64,000 nt of DNA from Xylogone sp. PMI_703 (lineage: Eukaryota; Ascomycota; Leotiomycetes): NCBI GenBank assembly GCA_021399445.1, contig JAJTUQ010000002.1, positions 992,001 through 1,056,000 of the forward strand, read 5' to 3'. The notes under the pieces are model-generated. The model saw only the letters and a program-made list of their open reading frames with translations, did not search any database and was not told the DNA's origin. Positions 44,751-56,065 of the stretch are shown piece by piece; the first letter of the stretch is position 1; the number at the start of each line of letters is the position of its first letter. The position numbers were made by a program, and so were the translations under genes.

Positions 44751-46102
44751 AGTTCTCTCAAATCGCCCTCCTGGGCGCTGCTACTCTCGCAGCTGCTCAA
44801 CGCCATAGCCATCTCCACCGCCATCCAGGCAGGTATGGAGCTCGAGTTGTTGGACGTGATGCTCCTGACGCCACTACTTCTAGTGGTCAACCCGTCATCA
44901 CAGTCTATGAGCTCAATGGAAAGGAATACTCGTGGGACCAAGTTGAGGATGGTATCGAGGATGGAAAATATGTGGTCGTCTCTGACAAGTCTACCACAAC
45001 CCCGAAGGTAGCTGAATTCTTCCAAGCCACCACTACTACCACAACTACTACCCTGACTACCACCACCCCATCCACGACTACTACCACGACCACTTCAACC
45101 ACTTCAACCACAACCACCACAACTACCACTACAACAACTACGACCACTTCCACAACTACAACAACCACGACTACTTCAAAAGCGGCACCGACACAGACTG
45201 CGGCGGCTGCTGGCAACGGTGTCAATTCTGAGTTCCCAAGTGGCCAGATTCCTTGCTCTACCTTCCCTGATTCCTATGGACCAATTGCCGTCGACTATAT
45301 GAATCTAGGAGGCTGGATTGGTATCCAGGAAACTGACTATACTCCTGGTGCGCAATCCATCAGCAACATCGCGACGGCCACTTCAGGTGGCTGCAGAAAG
45401 AACAGCTTCTGCTCTTATGCTTGCCCTCCTGGATACCAGAAGTCTCAGTGGCCACCCGCCCAAGGATCACAAGGCCAATCCGTCGGTGGCATACTCTGCA
45501 ATGCTGAAGGGTTCCTCGAACTAAGCAGACCTGAAGAGCCTCACCTCTGTATTCCAGGTACTGGCCAGATCTTCGTCGAGAACGACCTCTCTCAGAACGT
45601 TGCCGTCTGCCGAACGGATTACCCTGGAACTGAAAGCGAAACTGTTCCCATGAACGTTCAACCAGGTGAAACTGATCCTCTTACTTGCCCAGATGCCAGC
45701 ACATACTTCTTCTGGAACAACCTACCAACCTCGGCCCAGTACTATGTCAACCCTGCAGGCACCCCTGTGGATGAGGCATGCCAATGGGGAACAGCTGGTT
45801 CAAACATTGGTAACTGGGCTCCTGTCAACCTGGGTGTCGGAAAGGGACTTCAGGGCACAACCTTCATCTCGATCTTCCAGAATGCACCAACAAACCCTGA
45901 CGGAAAACTCAACTTCAACATCGATATCAAGGGAGACATCAGTGGTAGCTGTTCGTACTCCAACGGTGTATTCTACAGCAATGGTTCCCCATCTTCAAGT
46001 GGATGCACTGTAAGTAGCCGAATCACATAAATCTTCATCATTTTGCTAATAGAACTTTAGGTTGGTGTTACCGGAAAAGCTACTTTCGTCTTCTCCAATT
46101 AA
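44747..46102 (+). CDS. Secreted SUN-family cell-wall protein (Uth1/Sim1/Sun4 type)
   Basis: Wall-associated glucan-modifying protein (GH132 group) implicated in septation and wall remodelling. Exons 44747-46009 and 46061-46102 give 434 residues. A signal peptide is clear (MKFSQIALLGAATLAAAQ), followed by a short His-rich stretch, then a Thr tract of about 55 residues (about 93-145), surely O-glycosylated. The SUN domain fills the C-terminal two thirds. The cysteine motif GGCRKNSFCSYACPPGYQK and QSVGGILCNAEG are the family signature. The last exon adds VGVTGKATFVFSN. ACC/ACT codons keep the Thr tract open in all frames, so antisense Val-rich frames there are artefacts. Confidence 0.95.
45027..45180 (+). 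repeat. Threonine-codon low-complexity tract in the SUN gene
   Basis: About 50 codons of ACC/ACT/ACA with a few Ser. It codes for a Thr-rich linker between propeptide and SUN domain and is a candidate for length variation between strains. Confidence 0.85.
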
Positions 46103-47486
46103 ACGTGTGGTGGCGTTGACTCTTTGAAGCTGTATTATGACCCTGTCCTCAATCTCCCCGTAGACTAGGGGATTCTATTGATAATGTTAATATACCACTG
46201 GAACGGAAAAGGGTTATCTCGCCTTCCGGTCATGATGGAATCCTCGATGTTCTTCGGTTTCCTTTTGTTTTGACGTTCTTAATGGTTGTTGGGTTGTTTT
46301 TTGGTAGCTGGTGAGGGTGGTCCATATACATTACTCGAAGGGTAGTTGGGTGTGAGATGGTGCGGTCTTGAAGCTTCTCAGGAGGCCTAATGTTCTGAGT
46401 GGATGGATGTTTGCTCAACGGGGATGGCTGTTGATACAGCTAGCATATTTCTCCGGCCCTATAGCCGCTGGCACACGTTCGCAGGCGTCTTTCTGTTTAC
46501 CCTAATATCCTGGGATGGCTGGTGCTTGTAGCTACGAGCGGCAGGGCCGATGAGACTTGCGGGTCTTGAATCCACGCGGCAGTCATGTGGTTGAAGGGCA
46601 GCGGAAGGACATTCGGATCTGGCTACACATTTGTATATTTGTTTCTCTTCAAACATTTGTGTCATCTAAAGGTTGTTACTATCTGAGATAATGTATAGAA
46701 GCCCATCTTTCTTAATCTGTTGCTAGTTGTCATAGTCATGATGTAATACTGATTCCACCTTGAAGTCATTTGCGTGTTCCCGTTCGCTGTGCAACTCTGC
46801 CCTGATGATTTCTCATTGTGCTTACATCGATATTGAGAGGTTTCTTTTGATGAGAGAATGGCCATCACATCAGTTAATCACCCTGTACTAATTGCACCTT
46901 CTCCTCAGCTTGCGATCTGTGAACCAGCGAAGACCCTCTGATTGTATGGGGAGTGACCCGTATATGGATCTCCTGATGAAGTGCTCGATGCAAAAATCAG
47001 CACTCTTGTATATCTGTGTAGTTTCTTCCTAGTAGCTTTTCACATCGATATTGAAAGCTAAGTTATGCTTGCACTAAATGACATAACTAGCTCTTCTGCT
47101 CTCCTAATGTGAAGCTATTCATCATGTCAGTGAAGAATTATGCAAGCCTGAAGACTTCAGTGGAGATCGGATCCACTAGAGAGAGAGCTCTCCACGAGGG
47201 TCCGCGTGATCACCAGACCGCATCTAGTTAGGCTACCCGCAAAGCAAGTGCGATAACTTTCCCGGCCCGCGCGATTGCGTCTTTCGCGGCAGTGATGGCG
47301 ACTTGCAGCAACCTTCAGCCACAGGCCGGCAGAGGGAACGAAGCTTGCTGCAGCGGACCAGCAGAACTGAGCTCCGAGCATAAATCCTATTTGCACGATA
47401 CTGCCCTTGGGCCACACAAGCCCCTGCCTGTCTACTCCACCGGCACCTGTTTCCCCTGGTACCTTCCCTGCCGGAGTCTTCCAGCT
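46103..47486. other. Intergenic between SUN and DUF202 genes
   Basis: 1.38 kb with no supported gene. The SUN 3'UTR should occupy the first few hundred bases. An in-frame ATG at about 47295 would lengthen the next protein by 64 residues, but that stretch (Cys- and Pro-rich) does not look like the family. Confidence 0.5.
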
Positions 47487-48652
47487 ATGGCTCCAGCTTC
47501 TGAAGATCAGAGCTCAACCCCTCCCCCTCCTCTTCCTACTGCCGCTGCTGCTCCTACCTCTACTTCTACTTCTATTCCTACCTCCGCTCCTACAGCTGAA
47601 TCTCAGCAGCAGCAACAGATAGTGCCCAACACCGGGAAACCTCGAGACCACACGCCTTCTCCCGGCGGTGATTCAATTCCCACATCTACAGCACCCAGTT
47701 CCTCCCGAGCTCATGCAGACACCATAGACGCCGCACGGGCTCGCAAGATAGCCATGGGCTCCTCTCAAGATCCCCTCTCCAACGTCATCCATGGCGAGCA
47801 ATACAGTTCCCATGACACCGAAAGCAGCGCGGATGAGGAGACGAGCATCATGGAGCGTGCTAGTCGGAGACGGGTGAACTACCAAGGCACGCAGAGTAGC
47901 CAGCCTAGTTTGAGGAGGGTCGGGAGTAAGTCGAGTACGGCGAGCATGAGGAGGAGGGATCAGCAGCAATCACAGCAGCAGCCTCGGTCTCCGCCGACGG
48001 AGGGCAATGCTGTGAACGGGAACGCAGAAGAGGAGGAGGGGAGTTGGTGGGCGAGGATTGCAGAGAAGTATGGGAGCGTGGAGTTGGAGAATAAGGGGAG
48101 TGTGGCGCGGGATCATTTGGCTCTTGGTATGTTGGAAGTTCGTTTATGAGAGAGAATTACTTTTATCTTCTGTTTACTGATCCCAATTGCGTTGTAGAAA
48201 GGACCTTCCTGGCGTGGCTGCGGACTTCTCTTGCTTTTGCCTCTATTGGTATTGCAATTACGCAATTGTAAGTTATACTTTGGTCAATTGATAAGTTGGA
48301 GAGGAGAAAATATGCTCCTTCTTCTAGACTATTCCAGTTGGCTGACTGCCCATCTTGCAGGTTCCGTCTTAACACAACAACTGCTTGTCCAAGTGACCAA
48401 TACAGACACCTTCGTCAGATGGGCAAACCTCTGGGCGCTACCTTTCTGGGGATCAGTATTTTCGTGCTGATCATTGGCTTTCATCGCTACTTCGAGGGCC
48501 AGCATTGGGTTATCCATGGCAAGTTTCCCGCCAGCAGAGCCAGCATTACTATGGTGGCCGGCGTTACTTTTGCATTGATGATTGTTAGTTTGGCTGTTGT
48601 GCTGGCGGTTGATCCCAGCTCTTATGAGAAAAGGTCCTTACTCGGGTTATGA
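47487..48652 (+). CDS. DUF202-domain membrane protein
   Basis: Fungal DUF202 (YidH-like) protein with three membrane helices; the domain is related in shape to the Vtc1 transmembrane module, but function is not established. Exons 47487-48126, 48198-48267 and 48361-48652 give 333 residues. Residues 1 to about 195 are disordered (Pro/Thr/Ser/Gln-rich). [41 protein letters not shown] in the middle is the DUF202 signature (shown here only to indicate its span), rebuilt across intron 1. Helices lie at [30 protein letters not shown] and [20 protein letters not shown]. The start at MAPASEDQ is preferred over an in-frame upstream ATG. It converges on DPH6. Confidence 0.9.
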
Positions 48653-48768
48653 GAAGGAGAAGGAGTTTATGTGTTTGGTATTTGTTGATTGCTCGCTACT
48701 TGGTGCTGGACTACTATATTCTGCGTTGCATTGCTGGTGTTGCATTATGCTTATGACATGAGCGGCGT

Positions 48769-48960
48769 GAGTGATTCTATCTCTCGCCCTATATTTTTTT
48801 ATCTTTTCATGAAGGATGGGGGCTTATCATCTTTAAATGGCCCAAGGAAAAGTCTACCTCGACAGAAGGTGGATTCTGGTCAATATGTTTTAACGTTAAT
48901 GCGATGTGGGTTCGTGAGGAACCAGTAGCAGGAGAATATATGTACTTTTCGTACAATCAT
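48769..48960. repeat. 192-bp direct repeat, copy 1
   Basis: Identical base for base to 49216-49407. It begins gagtgattctatctctcg and ends gtacttttcgtacaatcat. It lies 116 bases after the DUF202 stop. No coding content. The ends share a weak inverted match (TGATTCTA at the left, TGATTGTA as the reverse complement of the right), but there is no clear transposon end. Confidence 0.97.
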
Positions 48961-49215
48961 ATGAGGTCATGACAACGCGCTTGACTGTGGGTTCTTTGGC
49001 AGCCGATTTCAGCGCATTCAATGTGCCATTGACGACCATCGGGATACCAACGTTTGGATCGTAGTATTGCATGACTGGCGTAGCAACATGGATAAGGCCA
49101 CTCGCTCCCCTGACAGCCTCGTCGAATGCGTTAGGGGCAGACATGTCAGGGACCTCAATGAGCGAGAATCGACCCGGTCCATATTTATCATCGAAATACT
49201 TATTCATCCACGCCG
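48961..49215 (-). pseudogene. SDR reductase fragment between the direct repeats
   Basis: The 255 bases (85 codons) between the repeats are open on the minus strand and match the middle of an NAD(P)-dependent aldehyde or dihydroflavonol-type reductase: AWMNKYFDDKYGPGRF, DEAVRGASGLIHVATPV, NGTLNALKSAAKEP, VKRVVMTS. The N-terminal G-x2-G-x2-G nucleotide loop and the catalytic Y-x3-K are absent, so it cannot be an active enzyme. Homology starts and stops exactly at the repeat edges. No stop or frameshift has appeared within it, which suggests recent origin. Confidence 0.82.
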
Positions 49216-49407
49216 GAGTGATTCTATCTCTCGCCCTATATTTTTTTATCTTTTCATGAAGGATGGGGGCTTATCATCTTTAAATGGCCCAAGGAAAAGT
49301 CTACCTCGACAGAAGGTGGATTCTGGTCAATATGTTTTAACGTTAATGCGATGTGGGTTCGTGAGGAACCAGTAGCAGGAGAATATATGTACTTTTCGTA
49401 CAATCAT
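49216..49407. repeat. 192-bp direct repeat, copy 2
   Basis: Perfect copy of 48769-48960 in the same orientation. It ends 18 bases beyond the DPH6 stop codon, so it probably carries the DPH6 3'UTR or terminator. Confidence 0.97.
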
Positions 49408-49425
49408 GACTCCTTATTCCAATGT

Positions 49426-51932
49426 CTATGTGAATCTGAACATTAACACAGCGCCGAGTCTTAAACCTCTACTATCCCAAATACTTCTACATGGTACAAG
49501 ACCATCGAATCTGTCTAAGGCATCGAGTGTAGTCCGATCGGAGACATCAATGTAGGAAAGATAAGGGCGGGAGGTCTTATTCAAACCAACTTCTTCTGTA
49601 GCTAGCTGTATCTGTTCACTAAAGTTTCCCTTACTGGTCCAGACATGGCTAACGGCTAGAACGCAGTAGGAGACTGTATCTGCCACGATGGCCTGTTGAA
49701 AAGTCCAGTTTTCCTTACTTGAAGTTGACAAAAGCAGCTAATGCGGGACATCTTTGTTAACACGCTGTTTCTTGTATTTTGAGAATGGGCAACACTCACT
49801 GGTCCCTTTACAATTCCTTGATGAGCGTGCCACTCGATGGCGCTGGCGCGAGGAAGCTCTGCCACTTCGGCAGCAAAACACATGGGAATAGGAGATGTGT
49901 CAACGCTTGTAGCGTATGATGACTTAATAACAGAAGGATCGGGAAGGAGAGAAGATTTAGGTGAGTTACTATCTCCCATTCTTTCCCTCCCTCTGTAGAA
50001 CTTCTCTTCCCAGATATCGCGCTCTTCGGTCTCGTCTTCATCTGAAGAGGATGCAGGGACAGTGTTGAGATAACTCCATGCCTTGCTTGCTATTACGCTC
50101 CTTACTTCTATAGGTAGAGGCGAGTCTTGCGGGAGATACGCAATGGCGCTCGTCCAATATCCAACACGCATCTCTTGGCCGATTCTCCAGAGATGCTGCA
50201 GAGATAGGATGGTCTGGTGTCTGAAGTTTATTTTGGGATCTTCTAAGGCTGTGATAGAGATGTTATAAGAGGAACATGACGGGAGCGAGGACGAACTTAC
50301 GATCTGATAATGGTAAAGTCATAGTGTGAGGAACAAGTGGGATTTGACCTGCTATATAAACAACGCTGGTCTGGCTACTCTCGTTCTGAGATAGGGAGTA
50401 TACAGGTATGGATATTGCTTGGGAGTAGGGACCGATATTTGCTGGTGCCCAGTATGAGCGAGATTGAACATGTAGTGCTGACTTTGGGGCTTGCGATGTG
50501 GATTGTATGTTGAGATGGATCATAATATTGCAATTATGAGGCATCATATCCCCAGAGGAGATTGTCACTCTTGAGGGCGGGTTAGGGTGTGTGAAGAGTG
50601 CACCGTAAGCCTTTCAGGTATTAGCATAGGTGCTTATCGTATGTACAGATCTGACTCTTCGATTCTATATCTGAGAGATGCTCCACATACCTTATTTATA
50701 GAGGCAAAATCCTCCATTGATCTCAGTATGATTAGTGTAGATATGATATCCGTAGTTTCATGGGAGGATGCCTGCAACTTATACCTGATCTGAGTTATCA
50801 ATTCCTCTGCCTCCTCAGTAATAGATTTCAAAGGCGAATCTCGAGGACCTCCTACTGTCAGAGAGATCGGGGAGTTTAATTGGGTTGGGCGATCTGCTGC
50901 TTCAGGTAGCCCACTCCCACTAGCCCATACACTGTCATTAGTTCTCGAGATGGACTCGACAGCTTTGGTTTCTGCTGTAGAGGAATTTGTATCACCGAGA
51001 GCCTCCTGGGCACTCAAAAATCTTTCACCCAGAAGATTGGGTGTCCTACAAACGGTCGAGCTCTCTGTCATATCCGGTTTCATAACCACTGAGACATTTC
51101 GAATCTGTAACCAAACAGACCCCCCTCCTTCCCTTACTGCTTTCTTATCGCTCACTTCAATTCTTCCCTTGAAGAGATTACCAGGACCATCCACTACCAA
51201 AGTCTCAAACTCACCTCCTTCACCCAACACAGCTCCATCCGAGTTACTACCGAACCTGCTCATAGCTCTCCCGATCCTTGTAATGCCCCTCGCGGAGGCG
51301 ACATTCTCCCACAAGTAACTCTCATCAAGCCCACCACTGGCAACTTTCGCGATCCGTGCATCCAATCCAACTGCACTCATATCATACAAGAGCGAGTCTT
51401 GGGTACCAGGTGGCAGGATGGGATACTTCCACAGAAAAGCAAGGGGGACAAGACCTAGTCGAACAGCAACAGATTCGACTCGAGTTCTCTGGTATGTTGA
51501 CAATATTGCCCCCGTACTGAGTGCGTTTGCTGATGGATGAGCTGCCATGATCCTCTTCAGGAGAGGCACCAGCGACTCCGTCTCATCCTCCTCGGTCTCA
51601 GACAGGCCTTCTCCAACCTGATTCACACGCGAAGAGTCATATGATGCCTCTGTTTGCCGTGCACTACCAGTTATTGGTTGCCGGTATAAGGGAATCCCCA
51701 AGGCTTTTTCATAAAGAGGAATGACAGAATGTCCAACCGTCTGATACATGAAGCTATTGAGATCATGCTCATCGCCTTCTGGCTCACTAGTCTCGGATGG
51801 GTGTTCTGGCGTTGGCGGGTAGAGGTTGGCCAATACTACAATCTTGTGTCCATTTTGGAGGCAGTGAAGTATCGAAAAAAAACTGTCTTTCCCACCTGAT
51901 ATCAGAGCAATGACATTCAATGACTCTGGCAT
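49426..51932 (-). CDS. DPH6: Diphthine-ammonia ligase DPH6
   Basis: Catalyses the last step of diphthamide synthesis on eEF2, ATP-dependent amidation of diphthine. Minus-strand exons 50691-51932, 50301-50610, 49800-50248 and 49426-49737 give 770 residues. The N-terminal PP-loop ATPase has SGGKDS at 12-17 and the family hallmark GEGGEFETLV. The fungal enzyme carries two RidA/YjgF-like domains at the C-terminus; the first includes SYWAPANIGPYSQAI and VYIAGQIPLVP. In-frame codons upstream (to 51956, adding MGHHPVIK) are possible, but MPESLNVIALISGG fits relatives better. All joins keep frame. Its 3' end abuts the second 192-bp repeat. Confidence 0.94.
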
Positions 51933-51956
51933 TTTGATTACGGGATGGTGGCCCAA

Positions 51957-52542
51957 CTGAAATGGATAGTCACAAGTTTGCAGCTGGTTATCCGATAAGA
52001 AGTCCTATTTTGAACATTGCGAGGAAAACAGAATTGTATGTAATAGGTTATACGATAAAGCACTTATGTTAGGTTTCAAGCACTTAGCCATGTTGTCTGG
52101 GATAAATTTGATTTGCAAGATCTAAGTCAAACCACTTGATGCCTAAGGCAGAAGTATATAAATGATGCCCCTTTTCAACACCATCTCCTTGACAAAGTGA
52201 CATCTACAGTAGCAGCTATAGATAGAAAGATGCATGACATATAGCACAATAAACAAATTACCTTCATCGCATAGGTGTAAACAGGGCAGAATTACACAAT
52301 CACTATACCTGTCAATATGATGAAACAGAGTACCTACCAGTCCATATCACCATCCACCAAGCAGTCCTCATCCAAATGCACCATGTATATAACAGATCCC
52401 TGCACCGCCATTCTCGGCGTCCCAAATAGTCTCTATTCACAGAGTGCTCTCCCATAACCAGCTCAAGAGAGAAAAAAAAACTCTAACCACTTACCTACTT
52501 CCAATCCTACACTCACTCAAGACAACCAAGACTTTTCTCACA
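51957..52542. other. Intergenic between DPH6 and the small membrane ORF
   Basis: AT-rich divergent promoter region without coding signal. Pyrimidine- and A-rich sequence from about 52440 resembles a leader. Confidence 0.45.
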
Positions 52543-52746
52543 ATGAGCACCATTCCAATGGATATCATTCTGTCCCCAGACTTCCCCATGAAGACGGTCC
52601 TCGTTATCGTTCTCATCATGCTCTATTACGCATTTCGACGTTACGTCAAGAAGGATGCTAATCGGAAGACCATACGCCTGACAAAGAACCGGAACCTGGG
52701 CAGTCACGGCCGATTGATTGCCAGAAAGCAAAGACGCAAGGCTTAG
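52543..52746 (+). CDS. Possible small membrane protein (67 aa)
   Basis: Open frame starting in a good context (cacaATGAGC), MSTIPMDIILSPDFP, with one membrane helix (about residues 16-30, MKTVLVIVLIMLYYAF) and then a strongly basic tail (RRYVKKDANRK to KQRRKA). The leader before it (52440-52540) has promoter-like composition. I do not recognise a family. A chance ORF cannot be excluded. Confidence 0.42.
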   Translation: MSTIPMDIILSPDFPMKTVLVIVLIMLYYAFRRYVKKDANRKTIRLTKNRNLGSHGRLIARKQRRKA

Positions 52747-53567
52747 TTGAGGTTGAGGCTGAAATACAAATCTTGTTGCAAAACTAGTTGATTGGTTTAC
52801 GCTTCAGGGTAGAGAGATGTATGTATTACCTGTATGGTAGAAGTATAGAGTCTAATTCTATTAACAGGGTTGAGTCGGTGGGTGATAGTACAGTAGCGAA
52901 GAGGTCACGAGCGGAGGTATTTCCGATCAAACCACTACACACAAAAACAAAGACGATGGCACGTGTATCTTAGATAAAAACTCTTTTTTTGTTTTTTTCT
53001 AAAAATTCAAGGGTGTTAAATCCGCACTCTACCCAATAATAGGGCATGGCGAACCAGTGATTAGCGTATAGAGACAAAATATCTTAAAAAAGAAGACAGC
53101 TAGAGACGGTCGACCAGCTCACGCCAACAGCTACTATTACAACGAACGTAACGAAATTATCAAGACGGACCCCTCCCCTAACCTCCAATTTATCAGAACA
53201 AGTACAGAGCCTCCCCACCTTCCCAAAATACAATCCTTTCCAGACAAGTATTTCCCATCATCACGCTAAAGCTTGAACAAACAATCTTTATGTGGTTAAA
53301 ATAAAACAGACAAAAAGATAATACAAAGAAGGGGAAATATGCATATAGAGGCCAGGCATATGAAAAACACAAATGACTTTTGGGGGTTTTAGGTTTCATC
53401 CCATTCGTAATAACATGAACGCCTTTTTCTGGCGCAGCCAATATCCCTAACGACCGTTTGCATGAAGGTAGCGTCAGGCCAAAATATTGAAAGAATGGGC
53501 GAACCCAATTTTTGTTTCATGAGAATCATTGTAGAAAATCAAATTCGTCTCGACAATACGATATGAT
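52747..53567. other. Convergent 3' region before the MSN2-like gene
   Basis: AT-rich, with poly-T and poly-A runs, fitting 3'UTRs of two convergent genes. No supported gene. Confidence 0.5.
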
Positions 53568-55397
53568 TTACTCGGATCGCTTGCGCTTCTTGCGAGACTG
53601 GTTGTCACCTTCGCTGGTAGTACCCTCGCTTGAAACCTCGGTATCACTACCCGAGGCAGTAGCTGCGACGTTAAAGAGAACATTGCCAAGAGTGCGGATA
53701 TGCTCGCTGTCGCTGGCAGATTCGTTGTGGTCACTTGGAACCTCTCCATCTTCTAAAACGCCCATGACAATAGCACCACTTCCGTGAGTACGAGCATGCT
53801 GAGAGAGGTTGTCACTACGGGAGAACTTCTTTCCACATTCATGGCACTCGAATGGCTTCTCTTGTGTGTGGAGAGAGCGGTAGTGGCGCTTGAGATGCTC
53901 CTGACGTCTGAAACGGCGGTTGCAAAGTTCGCAGACAAATGTTTTTGAAGGATCCTCGGTAAGAGACTGCTTGCGGCCGCGGCGATTGACCGGTGCCTGC
54001 TGAGGGCCAGCCCCAGCTGTAGCACCCATGGCGTTGGATGTTGTATTGTCTGAGGAGCCAGACTGGCTTGGTGCAGTATTCTGTCGACCTTCCGTTGCGT
54101 TCTCGTCGGAGTCTCCAGCAGCGCTATTCATTGGAACGGTGTATTTTCGCGAGTTGTCCTCGAAGTGAGCAGCCTTTGACTTCTTGTTGCGCTTAGATGA
54201 CTTGCCATCAGACTCCTCAGGGCCAGACGCAGGGCTGGGAGGGCAAGCACTGGCGAATTGATCCGACTCTTCAAATTCTTCCAAATCTTCTTCGCTGATG
54301 AGAGACTCTACCACAGACACAGGGTCAGAGTTGGTGCGTTGTCTCTTAGCTCCGAAGTATTGGGTAGTCTCAGTGGATGGGAAGTTGACAAGTCCGTTTA
54401 CGAAGTCTTCCTCGGAGTCGAGGTCAGAAAACTCGTCGAACTTTGGAAGATCGGGTTGGCCGTGGGAGAAGTCAAAAGAGATCGGAGCAGCAGTCTCAGT
54501 CTTGACAGCTTCACCCCCTAACATGAATCGGTGAGCTTCGTCGTCACCGGCGCAGAGTGTAGGCAAATTGGGGAACTCGGCAGTGGGTGTCAGGCATGGG
54601 TTTGATAGTGGGCTGTTGCCAACAGTGAGGTTTCGAGGGTCGCAGAAGTCAAAATCTTGCTCTCGAGGATAAGGAGAGGGGGAAGGCGATAGCGATGGGC
54701 AAGAAGTAACAGAGAGTAAATCGCTAGCGTTGTTGCTCATAAGCGAGTTTGGTTGGACAAATACTAAGAACAAAAACGTCAGCACGCGCTTATTCCACGC
54801 ACACTACAATTAGAGTTCCCGCCATTAGCGAGGAGCTCAATTGCAATACGTACCTGGTGTCATTGGGGGGGATCCATCGCGTGGCCACTCACAGCCAAGA
54901 TAGTCGGATCCGGCTTCATCTTTCAAACCGTCAAATCCTTTGATGGCATAAAACATGGTGTTAACTGGGGTCTGGACAACCTCGCAGCCTGATGGGCTGC
55001 TGACGCTTCCGGACGCTGACAGTGGTGGGGTAGATGGGTAGAAGTACATATCAGCGTCGGTAATATCGGAGTCCAGAGTCAGTCTTGGTGCATGTTCTTG
55101 GATCAAGATTGTCGGCTTCTGGTACATTGGCCGTGGAGACGCCATCGGAGTCATTGCAGGCGGGAACACCGAATTGAACATCTTTTGAGGGACTTGTGGT
55201 TGCGAAGAAGCCGAGTTTGGTCTGGAGTATATCGGTGTGGAGGGCATGTTTGGCATATGCTGGTGGAAGACAGGCATTTGCATATTGGGATGCTGAGAGA
55301 AGTGACCATGCTGACGATTGTCTGCATTCGGGTCTGGATTATAGTAGAAGAAGGGAGATTGTCCCATTGCTTCACTGTGGGAGAAGGAGGAATCCAT
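53568..55397 (-). CDS. MSN2: MSN2/MSN4-like C2H2 stress transcription factor
   Basis: Orthologue of yeast Msn2/Msn4 and Trichoderma Seb1, which bind STRE (AGGGG) under stress. Exons 54854-55397 and 53568-54763 (90-nt intron) give 579 residues. Two adjacent zinc fingers lie near the C-terminus: C459-x2-C462-x12-H475-x4-H480 ([17 protein letters not shown]) and C488-x2-C491-x12-H504-x3-H508 ([17 protein letters not shown]). Their recognition helices ([17 protein letters not shown]) are those of the Msn2 family. The long N-terminus is disordered and Pro/Gln/Ser-rich; the tail ends in a basic RKKRKRSE, possibly nuclear localisation. The start [19 protein letters not shown] is preferred to an alternative three codons upstream. 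Confidence 0.94.
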
Positions 55398-55415
55398 GAC
55401 GATCACGTTGGGTCT

Positions 55416-55499
55416 CTAGCTTTTGTTCCCGTTAGTGACGATACTCAGCAGCTGGTGCTTCACCCAGTGAACTAGCACCGAGTCGACGCCAACACATAC
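55416..55499 (-). other. Predicted 5'UTR intron of the MSN2-like gene
   Basis: On the minus strand, donor GTATGT at 55499, branch CACTAAC, and acceptor CTAG ending at 55416, only 18 bases before the start codon. Splicing would remove a 20-codon upstream ORF that begins within the donor (gtATGt). Another 10-codon uORF remains at 55680-55712. Confidence 0.5.
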
Positions 55500-55679
55500 C
55501 GTTGAATTGGTTTACCGGTATTATTAAGAGACTATTGACTTCAGATATTCCTTGGGTTGGACCCGACTTGAGAGGCTGAAGAAGCAGATATATATTATGG
55601 CGAAGCTGAAGGATTCAACTCAAGAAATGATGCGGTATAGAGCGAGTGACGAGACAACAGTTTTATGCAAAACTGTCTA

Positions 55680-55712
55680 CTAGGGTTTCTGCTGAGAGAG
55701 ATGATTATACAT
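55680..55712 (-). promoter_or_regulatory. Upstream ORF in the MSN2-like leader
   Basis: An ATG on the minus strand at 55712 opens a 10-codon frame (MYNHLSQQKP) ending in TAG at 55680. If the leader starts in the CT-rich tract beyond 55720, this uORF is in the transcript. Confidence 0.35.
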
Positions 55713-55719
55713 AAGCTTC

Positions 55720-56065
55720 CCAAAGCACAGTATGGGAAGATCGTGTGAGGCGGGAGATGGTTGTTATATTAGGAGTGCTGATATACAAAACACAAGATGG
55801 TACTCGAAGGACAGCAGAAGGAGCAGTATTGATTGCCGAAGGAAAGGACCGAAGATGTTCGACAGGTCAAGACTAATTAACGAGTCGAAGAGAGTTAGAA
55901 AAAAGGCAAACGATATGCTGTATAAGAAGAACAAGCCAGTGGTGACTGAGGGGAAGCCTGAGGGAAGAACGAACGACGATGATGATGGGGAGACCCTGTG
56001 AATAAAGTAAAAAAGGTCCAAGAGAGATCAACGAGAGTGATAGAGGAAGATAGGCGGTGCCCACC
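55720..56065 (-). promoter_or_regulatory. CT-rich promoter/leader of the MSN2-like gene
   Basis: Purine-rich on the + strand, so pyrimidine-rich on the minus strand, as in other leaders of this window. It implies a 5'UTR of at least 320-650 bases. AGGGG-type STRE cores lie in and beyond it (55949, 56127, 56373, and CCCCT at 56516). Confidence 0.4.

Noticed and set aside
44905..45225. Val-rich minus-strand ORF
   Set aside because: Exact antisense of the Thr-codon tract in the SUN gene.
48769..49407. The direct repeats as LTRs of a retrotransposon
   Set aside because: No TG..CA ends, no primer-binding or polypurine site, and only 255 bp of host-like reductase sequence between them.
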